Shown piece after piece: positions 1 to 9,130 of a DNA stretch of 64,000 nt. Within the stretch, counting starts at the first letter, position 1. Each line of letters starts with the position of its first letter. Made by a program: the position numbers and the translations under genes. Source of the DNA: Taudactylus pleione (taxonomy: Eukaryota; Chordata; Amphibia; Anura; Myobatrachidae). The notes beneath the pieces are model-generated. The model ran no database searches and was not told the DNA's origin. It saw only the letters and a list, made by a program, of their open reading frames with translations. The stretch spans positions 5,482,001 to 5,546,000 of the forward strand of contig JAUIMM010000534.1 of NCBI GenBank assembly GCA_031769625.1, written 5' to 3'.

Positions 1-512
1 CAGCCACAGTGCACACAATTCACAAACACAGAATTTTTTTTTTTTTTGCACTAGGGGGGAGCACCCCTGACGGACAGAGCACCCCCTGGACAACACTACA
101 GCACCCCTTTAGGACTGGGACACTGCACAGGACTATGGAGTGGACACAGCCCCTATGGACAACTGACTGCACAACACAGTCCAGCCAGTCCCTATGGACT
201 TTGAAGTAGTGGACACAGCCCCTATGGACAACAGCAGCACAGCGCAGCACAACACTACACTGCACTACACTACACTACACAGCCCAGCCAGCCCTAACTC
301 CCACCCTCCCTCTTCACTGTCCACAGCCCAGTGAGAAAATGGCGCCGACGCGGGTACCTTATATAGGATCCAAAACCCGCAAGACCCAGAAGATGGGATG
401 ATGATGTTTTACCTCGATTTTAGATCCGAGTAAGGCGGGAATAGTTGAGCCTGACTCGGATCGGCCTCGGATCGGGGGGGTTCGGATTTCAGAAATCCGA
501 ACCCGCCCACCC

Positions 513-515
<3 letters not shown>
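1..515 (-). mobile_element. hAT element, promoter-side end only (copy 1)
   Basis: This is the terminal 515 bp of a minus-strand copy of the large hAT family in this window. It begins inside a subterminal repeat unit (about 1-40), passes a TATA-bearing promoter region and ends with CACCCCTA at 508-515, next to a TA run. The sequence matches the promoter-side ends of the copies at 860-6590 (inverted) and 8496-13818. The transposase would lie to the left of the window, so whether it is intact cannot be judged. Confidence 0.88.
359..365 (-). promoter_or_regulatory. TATA box of hAT copy 1
   Basis: The sequence TTATATA on the plus strand reads TATATAA on the minus strand, inside the conserved block GGATCCTATATAAGGTACC. 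It points toward the transposase side, as in the other copies. Confidence 0.5.

Positions 516-545
<30 letters not shown>
516..545. repeat. (TA)n microsatellite
   Basis: A nearly pure TA run lies between the end of hAT copy 1 and a fold-back element. Confidence 0.9.
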
Positions 546-549
<4 letters not shown>

Positions 550-859
550 GAACAATAACGCTGCGGCAGTCAGAGACTGATGTTTGAATAATATATTAAA
601 TAGTGCCACATATTAAAAAACCCGACGTTTCGAAGCTCTAAGTTCCTTTTTCAAGGTGTGAAAAAGGAGCTTAGAGCTTTGAAACGTCGGGTTTTTAATA
701 TGTGACACTATTTAATATATTATTCAAACATCAGTCTGAGTGCCGCAGCGTTATTGTTCTATTTGAAAATCCCCTTGTTGCTGAGGGCACCGGAGCGAGT
801 TGTCTCATACAGGAAGAGTGCCAGACTGCAAGAGTTTTTGTGTGTATACATATATATAT
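546..859. repeat. Fold-back repeat resembling Penelope-like element ends
   Basis: Positions 546-650 and 660-764 are near-perfect inverted arms of about 105 bp with a loop of about 9 bp. Each arm contains a GAAAAAGGA block followed by TTYGAAACGTCGGG, a pattern typical of Penelope-like terminal repeats. The flank 765-859 has the GAGGGCACCGG and GTGCCAGAC blocks that recur near 26745-26800 and ends in a short TA tract in which hAT copy 2 sits. Assignment to Penelope ends is an inference from these motifs. Confidence 0.6.
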
Positions 860-871
860 TAGGGGTGAGCG

Positions 872-896
872 GGTTCGGATTTCTGAAATCCGAACC
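872..896. repeat. Perfect 25-bp palindrome at hAT promoter-side end
   Basis: The 12-bp arms GGTTCGGATTTC and GAAATCCGAACC are separated by one base. The same palindrome is present near the equivalent end of the other copies (about 481-503 and 13784-13807; one arm is mutated near 62600). It is a candidate transposase or host-factor binding site; that role is inferred. Confidence 0.7.
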
Positions 897-1017
897 CCCC
901 CGAGCCCCCCCGATCCGAGTCCGATCCGAGTCAGGCTCGACTTTTCCCGCCTGACTCGGATCTGACATCGAGGCAAAACGTCATCATCCCGCCTTCCGAG
1001 TCTCGCGGGTTTTGGAT

Positions 1018-1028
1018 CCTATATAAGG
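1018..1028 (+). promoter_or_regulatory. TATA-box promoter of hAT transposase (copy 2)
   Basis: CCTATATAAGG is followed after about 25 bp by a pyrimidine-rich start-like block. The element is conserved in all copies and points to the transposase. The start codon is about 1.8 kb downstream, so the transcript either crosses the repeat array or is spliced across it. Confidence 0.55.
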
Positions 1029-1349
1029 TACCCGCGTCGGCGCCATTTTCTCACTCGGCTGTGGACAGTGAAGAGGGAGGGTGGGAGTTAGTGCTGTGTA
1101 GTGTAGTGTAGTGTAGTGCTGCTGTTGTCCACTACTTCAAAGTCCATAGGGGCTGGCTGTGTTGTGCTGTGCTGCTGTTGTTAATAGGGGCTGTGTCCAC
1201 TACTTCAAAGTCCATAGGGGCTGGCTGGACTGTGTTGTGCAGTCAGTTCCAAAGTCCTGTGCAGTGTCCCAGTCCTAAAGGGGTGCTCTAGTGTTGTCCA
1301 GGGGGTGCTCTGTCCATCAGGGGTGCTCCCCCCAAGTGCTAAAAAAATA

Positions 1350-2796
1350 ATATATTTTCTGTGTTTGTGAATTGTGTGCGCAGTAGCCGCACGTGCATCA
1401 ACAAAGTAGTGCCAAGCGTGCGCCTGTGTCATAAGTAAAGGGCCGGCTGGCTTGACCGTTAAGGGTGCTGTAACCCCCGAAAGTACACTCCAGTCCAAAC
1501 CTAAAAAAAAATTATTTTCTGTGTTTGTGAATTGTGTGCGCAGTAGCCGCACGTGCATCAACAAAGTAGTGCCAAGCGTGCGCCTGTGTCATAAGTAAAG
1601 GGCCGGCTGGCTTGACCGTTAAAGGGTGCTGTAACCCCCGAAAGTACACTCCAGTCCAAACCAAAAAAAAATTATTTTCTGTGTTTGTGAATTGTGTGCG
1701 CAGTAGCCGCACGTGCATCAACAAAGTAGTGCCAAGCGTGCGCCTGTGTCATAAGTAAAGGGCCGGCTGGCTTGACCGTTAAGGGTGCTGTAACCCCCGA
1801 AAGTACACTCCAGTCCAAACCTAAAAAAAAATTATTTTCTGTGTTTGTGAATTGTGTGCGCAGTAGCCGCACGTGCATCAACAAAGTAGTGCCAAGAGTG
1901 CCCCTGTGTCATAAGTAAAGGGCCGGCTGGCTTGACCGTTAAAGGGTGCTGTAACCCCCGAAAGTACACTCCAGTCCAAACCAAAAAAAAATTATTTTCT
2001 GTGTTTGTGAATTGTGTGCGCAGTAGCCGCACGTGCATCAACAAAGTAGTGCCAAGCGTGCGCCTGTGTCATAAGTAAAGGGCCGGCTGGCTTGACCGTT
2101 AAAGGGTGCTGTAACCCCTGAAAGTACACTCCAGTCCAAACCAAAAAAAAATTATTTTCTGTGTTTGTGAATTGTGTGCGCAGTAGCCGCACGTGCATCA
2201 ACAAAGTAGTGTCAAGCGTTCGCCTGTGTCATAAGTAAAGGGCCGGCTGGCTTGACCGTTAAGGGTGCTGTAACCCCCGAAAGTACACTCCAGTCCAAAC
2301 CAAAAAAAAAATTATTTTCTGTGTTTGTGAATTGTGTGCGCAGTAGCCGCACGTGCATCAACAAAGTAGTGCCAAGCGTGCGCCTGTGTCATAAGTAAAG
2401 GGCCGGCTGGCTTGACCGTTAAGGGTGCTGTAACCCCCGAAAGTACACTCCAGTCCAAACCAAAAAAAAAATTATTTTCTGTGTTTGTGAATTGTGTGCG
2501 CAGTAGCCGCACGTGCATCAACAAAGTAGTGCCAAGCGTGCGCCTGTGTCATAAGTAAAGGGCCGGCTGGCTTGACCGTTAAAGGGTGCTGTAACCCCCA
2601 AAGTACACTCCAGTCCAAACCAAAAAAAAATTATTTTCTGTGTTTGTGAATTGTGTGCGCAGTAGCCGCACGTGCATCAACAAAGTAGTGCCAAGAGTGC
2701 GCCTGTGTCATAAGTAAAGGGCCGGCTGGCTTGACCGTTAAAGGGTGCTGTAACCCACAAAGTACACTCCAGTCCGAACCAAAAAAAAATTTATTT
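1350..2796. repeat. Subterminal tandem array, nine 160-bp units
   Basis: The marker GTGCATCAACAAAGTAGTG recurs at a spacing of 160 bp (159 bp once) from about 1393 to 2672, giving nine units plus a partial tenth at 2797-2820. Units differ by only a few bases and by A-run length. The array separates the promoter end from the transposase start codon. The equivalent arrays have six units in the copy at 8496-13818 and three at the promoter end of the copy at 59570-62631. Open frames of about 70 codons on the minus strand arise from the repeat unit and are not taken as genes. Confidence 0.92.
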
Positions 2797-2839
2797 TCTG
2801 TGTTTAGCCGCACGTATATATCAAATCGATATAACATAA

Positions 2840-5800
2840 ATGGAGGACCAAACTTTCTCCGATAAAAATAAAATAGAGAAAGATCAAGAACCACTTCCTC
2901 CTAGTGCTGAAGCTGCTGCCACTAGTCATGACATAGACGATAACATGCCATCAACGTCGTCTGCCAAGGCCGATGCCCAATGTCATAGTAGAGGGCACAT
3001 ACAATCCCAAATGGCAAAGTTCAGGAAAATGACCTTGAAAAAGACATTTAAATCAGCTGAAGAGAAACGTAAACTTGCCAATATGCCATTTACGACACGG
3101 AGTGGCAAGGAACGGCTAAGGTCGATCCCTAGTATGTTCATGACTAGTGGTTCAGCTTCACATGACGATGGAAGCACTCCTCCCACTAAAAAAATCAAAA
3201 GAGTTAAGCTGGCAAAAGCACAGCGAAGAACTGTGCTTTCTAAGAAGATATCACAAATCCCCAAAGAGAGTCCAAGTGTGGTGGTGGTTGCGATGCCTGA
3301 CCTTCCCAGCACTGGACGGGAAGAGGTGGCTCTTTCCACCATTTGCACGCCCCCTGCAAGTGCTGAAAGGAGCACCCACAGTCCACTTGCTGATATGCAA
3401 ATTGAAGATGTCACTGTTGAAGTACAACAGGATGAGGATACTGGTGTAGCTGGCGCTGAGGAGGAAGTTGGCGAGGAGGATTCTGATGGTGATGTGGTTT
3501 GTTTAAATCAGGCTCCGGGGGAGACAGTTGTTGTCCGTGGGATGAAAAAGCCCATCACGGTCATGCCTGGGCAGAAGACCAAACATTCCACCTCTTTGGT
3601 CTGGCAATATTTCTATCCAAATCCGGACAACAACTGTCTTGCCATATGTACCATATGTAAAGGTGAAATAAGTAGGGGTAGGGACGTCAACCACCTAGGA
3701 ACATCCTCCCTTATACGGCACCTGCAGCGCGTTCATAAAAAGTTACTGTCAAGTTCAGAAACTTTGGCTCAGACCGTAAGCAGTCCAGGGACACCTAAAT
3801 CCCGTTGTCCTGTTGTATCCAAGCGCCTGCAAACCACACCGTCAACTCCCTCCTCGTCAATTTCCTCCTTAGTCAGGATCGGAAGTAGTCCTGCAGGCCA
3901 TATCACTGGCATGACTGACTCTCCTATCCGGGATTCCTCCGGAGGATCCTGCATTGCTACGCCTACTGCTGCCGCTGCTGCTGTTGCTGCTGCTGCTGGG
4001 AGTCGTTCATCATCCCAGAGAGGAAGTAGGAACACCACTACTTTTACTAAACAATTGACCCTCCAACAGTCCTTAGCGAGGAGGATGAAGTACGACAGCA
4101 GTCATCCTGAAGCAAAACGTATAACTGAGGCCTTGACTGCTATGTTGGTGTTAGACGTGCGTCCGGTATCCGCCATTAGTGCAGTGGGATTTAGACAATT
4201 GATGGAGGTAGTGTGTCCCCGGTTCCAAATCCCGTCTAGATTCCACTTCACTAGGCAGGCGATACCGAGACTGTACAGAAACGTCAGAAAAAGTGTCCTC
4301 AGTGTCCTGAAAAATGCCGTTGTACACAATGTCCACTTAACCACGGACATGTGGACAAGTGGAACAGGGCAGACTAAGGACTATATGACTGTGACAGCCC
4401 ACTGGGTAGATGTATCACCTTACGCAGCAACAGCAGCAGCGTCACCAGTAGCAGCATCTCAGAAACGCCAGCTCGTTACAAGGCAGGCTACGCTGTGTAT
4501 CACCGGTTTCAGTAAGAGGCACACCGCCGACAACCTCTTAGAGAAACTGAGGGAAATCATCGCCCAGTGGCTTACCCCACTTAGACTCTCCTGGGGATTT
4601 GTGATATCTGACAACGCCACCAATATTGTGCGGGCATTACATCTGGGCAAATTCCAGCACGTCCCATGTTTTGCTCACACAATAAACTTGGTGGTGCAGA
4701 ATTTTCTGAAAAGCGACAGGGGCGTGCAGGAGACGCTTTGGGTGGCCCGAAAAATTTCTGGCCACTTTCGCCATTCAGCGACTGCGTGCCGAAGACTGGA
4801 GCGCCAGCAAACACTCTTGAACCTGCCCCGCCATCACCTGAAGCAAGAGGTTGTGACGCGGTGGAACTCAACCCTCTATATGCTTCAGAGGATGGAGGAG
4901 CAGCAAAAGGCCATACAAGCCTATACATCCACCTATGACATAGGCAAAGGAGGGGGTATGCACCTGACTCAAGCGCAGTGGAGAATGATTTCCGTGTTGT
5001 GCAAGGTTCTTCAGCCCTTCGAACTTGCCACACGTGAAGTCAGTTCAGACACTGCCAGCTTGAGTCAGGTCATTCCCCTCATCAGGCTTTTGCAGAAGCA
5101 GCTGGAGAAAGTGAAGGAGGAGCTAAGACGGAGCGATTCCGCTCGGCATGTGGGACTTGTGGATGAAGCCCTTCATTCGCTTTGCCAGGATTCCAGGGTG
5201 GTCAATCTGTTGAAATCAGACCACTACATTTTGGCCACCGTGCTCGATCCTAGGTTTAAAGCCTATGTGGTGTCTCTCTTTCCGGCCGACACAAGCCTGC
5301 AGAGGTGCAAAGACCTGCTGGTGAACACACTGTCAGCTGAAGCGGAACGTGACACGTCAACGGCTCCTTCTTCATTTTCTCCCGCAACTGGGGCTGCCAG
5401 GAAAAAACTTAGGTATCCTAAGCAACCCGCTGGCGGTGATGCAGGGCAGGCAGGACCAAGTTTGGACATCTGGTCCGGACTGAAGGACCTGGCAACAATT
5501 TCTGACATGTCTACTGTCACTGCATATGATACTGTCACCATTGACAGAATGGTGGAGGATTACATCGGTGACAGCATCCAAGTAGGCATGTCAGACAGTC
5601 CATACCTGTACTGGCAGGAAAAAGAGGCAATTTGGAGGCCCCTGTACAAACTGGCTCTATTTTACCTGAGTTGCCCCCCCTCCAGTGTGTACTCCGAAAG
5701 AGTGTTTAGTGCAGCCGGGAACCTTGTCAGCGAAAGGCGTAGGAGGTTGCTTCCACAGAATGTGGAGAAGATGATGTTCATCAAAATGAATTATCAGCTC

Positions 5801-5956
5801 TTCCAGGGAGACCAGCCTCCAGAACGTACAGAGGGACCTGTGGTGGTGGATTCAAGTGGGGACGAGTTAATACTTTGTGAGGATGAGGATGTACACACTG
5901 AAGAGGGTGAGGAATCGGTGGATGAGGAGGATGAGGATGACATCTTGCCTCCGTAG
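2840..5956 (+). CDS. hAT-family transposase with BED zinc finger (copy 2)
   Basis: This is an uninterrupted 1,038-residue transposase that would cut the element out and reinsert it from the nucleus. The N-terminal 250 residues are Ser/Thr/Lys-rich with an acidic stretch near residues 195-215. A BED-type zinc finger follows at about 254-300 (W255; C270, C273, H294, H299). The RNase-H-like core carries D503 (in TTDMWTS) and D591 (in ISDNATN). The C-terminal dimerisation region includes the catalytic-type glutamate E953 in YSERVFSAAGN. The tail is very acidic. The start codon is the first ATG after the repeat array and matches the copy on the other strand. The length is larger than many hAT transposases because of the long N-terminal extension. 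No frameshift or stop is seen. An alternative is a domesticated ZBED-like gene, but the flanking element ends make that unlikely. Confidence 0.95.
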   Translation: MEDQTFSDKNKIEKDQEPLPPSAEAAATSHDIDDNMPSTSSAKADAQCHSRGHIQSQMAKFRKMTLKKTFKSAEEKRKLANMPFTTRSGKERLRSIPSMFMTSGSASHDDGSTPPTKKIKRVKLAKAQRRTVLSKKISQIPKESPSVVVVAMPDLPSTGREEVALSTICTPPASAERSTHSPLADMQIEDVTVEVQQDEDTGVAGAEEEVGEEDSDGDVVCLNQAPGETVVVRGMKKPITVMPGQKTKHSTSLVWQYFYPNPDNNCLAICTICKGEISRGRDVNHLGTSSLIRHLQRVHKKLLSSSETLAQTVSSPGTPKSRCPVVSKRLQTTPSTPSSSISSLVRIGSSPAGHITGMTDSPIRDSSGGSCIATPTAAAAAVAAAAGSRSSSQRGSRNTTTFTKQLTLQQSLARRMKYDSSHPEAKRITEALTAMLVLDVRPVSAISAVGFRQLMEVVCPRFQIPSRFHFTRQAIPRLYRNVRKSVLSVLKNAVVHNVHLTTDMWTSGTGQTKDYMTVTAHWVDVSPYAATAAASPVAASQKRQLVTRQATLCITGFSKRHTADNLLEKLREIIAQWLTPLRLSWGFVISDNATNIVRALHLGKFQHVPCFAHTINLVVQNFLKSDRGVQETLWVARKISGHFRHSATACRRLERQQTLLNLPRHHLKQEVVTRWNSTLYMLQRMEEQQKAIQAYTSTYDIGKGGGMHLTQAQWRMISVLCKVLQPFELATREVSSDTASLSQVIPLIRLLQKQLEKVKEELRRSDSARHVGLVDEALHSLCQDSRVVNLLKSDHYILATVLDPRFKAYVVSLFPADTSLQRCKDLLVNTLSAEAERDTSTAPSSFSPATGAARKKLRYPKQPAGGDAGQAGPSLDIWSGLKDLATISDMSTVTAYDTVTIDRMVEDYIGDSIQVGMSDSPYLYWQEKEAIWRPLYKLALFYLSCPPSSVYSERVFSAAGNLVSERRRRLLPQNVEKMMFIKMNYQLFQGDQPPERTEGPVVVDSSGDELILCEDEDVHTEEGEESVDEEDEDDILPP

Positions 5957-6587
5957 AGCCAGTTTGTGCAGGGACACATTAATTGCCAGCTTGTTTTGTG
6001 GGGGCCCAAACGAACCAATCATTTCAGCCACAGTTGTGTGGCAGACCCTGGCGCTGAAATGATTGATTTGTTAAAGTGTGCATGTCCTGTTTATACAACA
6101 TAAGGGTGGGTGGGAGGGCCCAAGGACAATTCCATCTTGCACCTCTTTTTTTCTTTGCATTATGTACAGTTTGGGGCCTAGTTTTTCTAACTGCCATCCT
6201 GCCTGCCACTGCAGTGTCACTCCTAGATGGGTCACGTGTTTGTGCCGCCCACTCGTGTCGCTTAGCATAGTCATCCAGCTACCTCGGTGCAACCTTTTGG
6301 ACATAAAAACACTATTGTGAGGTGTGAGGTGTTCAGAATAGACTGGAAATGAGTGGAAATTAAGGTTATTGAGGTTAATAATAGCATAGGAGCAGAAAAA
6401 CCTACAAATTCTGTGATTTTAGCTGTTTTTATGCTTTTTTTCAAAAAAATACAGATCCAAAACACAAAACCCAGAACCCAAAACACGGAAGGGTGGTTTT
6501 GGCAAAACCAATCCAGATCCAAAACACGAAGAAAGATCCAGATCCAAAACCAAAACACAAAACACGAAAAGTGGCCGGTGCACACCC

Positions 6588-6590
<3 letters not shown>

Positions 6591-6622
<32 letters not shown>

Positions 6623-6700
6623 TGTGTTTGTATGTATATCTATATATATACTGTATGTGTGTGTATTTATCTAAATAAATATTCACACATACATACACAT
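6591..6700. repeat. TA / TATG-type simple repeat
   Basis: A TA run of about 30 bp grades into imperfect TATG/TATC sequence. It is the right-hand target flank of hAT copy 2. Confidence 0.85.
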
Positions 6701-6702
6701 TG

Positions 6703-6830
6703 GCTGATGCCCTCACAACAAAAGCACAGCATGCAGTAGAGTGAGGTGCGGCACTCGGCGCAATAGCAGGCATAGACAAACGGCTATAATCAACGTTTCA
6801 GTGTTAGTATATATTTGGGATGTGCCGACT
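6703..6830 (-). repeat. Penelope-like terminal fragment
   Basis: Read on the minus strand, this contains CTGAAACGTTGATTATAG, then GAGTGCCGCACC and TGTGAGGGCAT. The same order of blocks is found near 26600-26812 and, more weakly, 690-830. It is interpreted as a terminal fragment of a Penelope-like element; no coding sequence is attached. Confidence 0.45.
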
Positions 6831-6898
6831 CCGATTAGTTCGGACCTTCCCGCCAAATTTGGATTTTTTTCCCGCCATAAATCAGGTCTCAAAAAGAG

Positions 6899-6990
6899 GC
6901 AAAATGTCATCTTTCATGGACAAACATCATCATTCCTTGACAAAAGTCCATGAAAGATGATGTGTTTGTCCATGAAAGATGACATTTTGC
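6899..6990. repeat. Short fold-back repeat
   Basis: The block CAAAATGTCATCTTTCATGG at 6899 recurs inverted at the right end (CCATGAAAGATGACATTTTG), and a third inverted copy of CATGAAAGATGATG lies between them. The structure is a hairpin of about 90 bp with no recognised family. Confidence 0.7.
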
Positions 6991-8495
6991 ATGTGGGTGT
7001 GTAATAATAGGCGATTAATATCTCTGGTAATATGATTGAGTTCGTCATCATTACTAGAAATATGAAGCAGAATTACCTTATACACTACCCATGATTTTGC
7101 ACGCTGCGAGGTCGGGGTGAGATAGTGAGCTTAATTGAAGCACAGGTCACTTATTTTGCAGTCATGGTTCACATACTTTATTTTAATGTAATATTTAATA
7201 ATATGCATATTAAGTAATATGCAGATCACATATTTAGTTTTATTTAATATTTATTTAGTATTATTTATGTTTTCAAGTTCTGCACTTTTTACTTTGTTCA
7301 AAGTTAATTATTTGAAAACTAGCAATTTTCACGTATGTTTCTGTTAAAGCACTTTATTAATAAACCATAGTTTGTGTTTTTTAAATTTATTTTTTATAGA
7401 ACAGGTGTATGCTTCATATAATCAAAAGGGGAGGGAGATTAAGATCGTTCAATTTATGTGGGTAGCTATTCTCCATGATGCTAGCCACACCCCACAACAC
7501 AGACCACGACCACCACATTACTGGTCACACCTCCATATCAGTAGTCACACCCCCTGTGACAGTACACAATAGGCCCATAGATTTCAGCTCCAGGCCCATG
7601 AGGACCTTAATCTGGCACTGCTTGCACCAGTCTATGGCAGGCACAGTGTCTCCTTCTCAACTGCGTATGAACATGGCCTCTGTGCATAGGCATCTTTATA
7701 ATGGGTGCAAGGTGTGCGGTGCACACGGGCCCCTGCACACTTCAGGGCATCTCTCAGTCACCACCCAGCAATGCCAATGGCTTTGCCTTGCTGTTCATAA
7801 TGACAGCGCTCGGCATTGCATTCAGTTTGCATCCACCTCTGACACACGACGTGCAGGTACACTGTTGTGTAATGGGAATTTGTATTGAATGTCAGTGGTG
7901 TGGGGTCCGCTCAGGTCTTTGGAAGCTTTAGGGATTTGATGGTGTGAAATTAATTTTAGATGCTTTTTAACACTCTGGACCATATTCAGAGATGGACTGA
8001 TGTGCGATAGTGGCCACCACTGTGAATTTATGCTAATGCTGCAGCAGATGGGCATCCTACTGAGACTCCCACCGGTTCTTGGAAATGATCTCATCTCCAA
8101 GCCCCTGCTTGGCACGTGATGGCTGTGACATCATTGACCCGGCAATAAGATGGGTTGAGCCACCAGTCTGAAAGGGGTGCACCCAGGATGGACTCATGCA
8201 CAAACTCCCGGGTGTGACCCGGAATTGCAATATGAAAGGTGTATAAGATATATATGTTGCAATGCTAACCAATTTGAACAACAAATTGTGTATGAGAAAG
8301 TGCTAAAGAAAGTAACCTACTGTATGTAACTCCCTGATTGTACTGTGGACCTACAATCGGGTTTCATATATTATTATTATGGCGACATTTATAATGTCAT
8401 GGTTTTTACTGTGTATCAACATTGAACATGTTGATGTGTTTATAATGTTGGCATTCACCATGTCGATGCTGATGAAATATCGACATGGTCATAAT
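6991..8495. other. No gene recognised; AT-rich intergenic sequence
   Basis: I see no coding exon here. Contents are an AT-rich stretch, a partial hAT-type MITE end at about 7480-7622, and from about 8385 a low-complexity block built from CGACAT/ATGTCG words, which is the target sequence of the next hAT copy and resumes at 13819. Confidence 0.6.
7480..7622. mobile_element. End fragment of a CAG-GCC-GATTA hAT-type MITE
   Basis: CCACACC-rich repeats lead to the block CAGCTCCAGGCCCATG and the terminus CTTAATCTGGCACTG. This is the same end as the MITE that finishes at 49683 and close to those at 28362 and 38313. No matching left end was identified. Confidence 0.6.
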
Positions 8496-9130
8496 TAGGG
8501 GTGTGCACCGGCCACTTTTCGTGTTTTGTGTTTTGGTTTTGGATCTGGATCTTTCTTCGTGTTTTGGATCTGGATTGGTTTTGCCAAAACCACCCTTCCG
8601 TGTTTTGGGTTCTGGGTTTTGTGTTTTGGATCTGTATTTTTTTTAAAAAAAGCATAAAAACAGCTAAAATCACAGAATTTGTAGGTTTTTCTGCTCCTAT
8701 GCTATTATTAACCTCAATAGCCTTAATTACCACTCATTTCCAGTCTATTCTGAACACCTCACACCTCACAATAGTGTTTTCATGTCCAAAAGGTTGCACC
8801 GAGGTAGCTGGATGACTATGCTAAGCGACACGAGTGGGCGGCACAAACACGTGACCCATCTAGGCGTGATACTGCAGTGGCAGACAGGATGGCAGTTTGA
8901 AAAACTAGGCCCCAAACTGTACATAATGCAAAGAAAATAAAGAGGTGCAAGATGGAATTGTCCTTGGGCCCTCCCACCCACCCTTATGTTGTATAAACAG
9001 GACATGCACACTTTAACAAACCAATCATTTCAGCGCCAGGGTCTGCCACACAACTGTGGCTGAAATGATTGGTTCGTTTGGGCCCCCACAAAACAAGCTG
9101 GCAATTAATCTGTCCCTGCACAAACTGGCT

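Larger units (their letters stand above)
860..6590 (+). mobile_element. Complete autonomous-looking hAT transposon (copy 2)
   Basis: The 5,731-bp element starts TAGGGGTGAGCGGG and ends with the inverse of TAGGGGTGTGCACCGG, giving short inverted ends typical of hAT. It is flanked by ATATATAT on both sides, consistent with an 8-bp target duplication but uninformative because the site is a TA microsatellite. In order it holds a terminal 25-bp palindrome, a TATA box, nine 160-bp subterminal repeats, an uninterrupted transposase (2840-5956) and a 3' end rich in ATCCAAAAC motifs. The copy at 8496-13818 is a close relative in inverse orientation, with an imperfect but non-microsatellite target duplication that fixes the ends. 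Confidence 0.93.

Noticed and set aside
1350..2796. Regular repeats as a CRISPR-like array
   Set aside because: Units are 160 bp with no unique spacers, lie within a eukaryotic transposon, and no cas genes are present.
1205..2894. Row of 70-codon minus-strand frames at 160-bp spacing
   Set aside because: They follow from the subterminal repeat unit lacking a stop in one frame; there is no start context, and the frame is not conserved with the TATA-driven transcript direction.
4581..5033. 150-codon frames antisense to the transposases (also at 10054-10506 and 63286-63738)
   Set aside because: They mirror the coding constraint of the transposase on the other strand and have no recognised domain or promoter.
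860..6590. Domesticated ZBED-type host gene instead of a transposon
   Set aside because: The coding frame lies between paired element ends, is repeated in several copies with the same ends, and is intronless.
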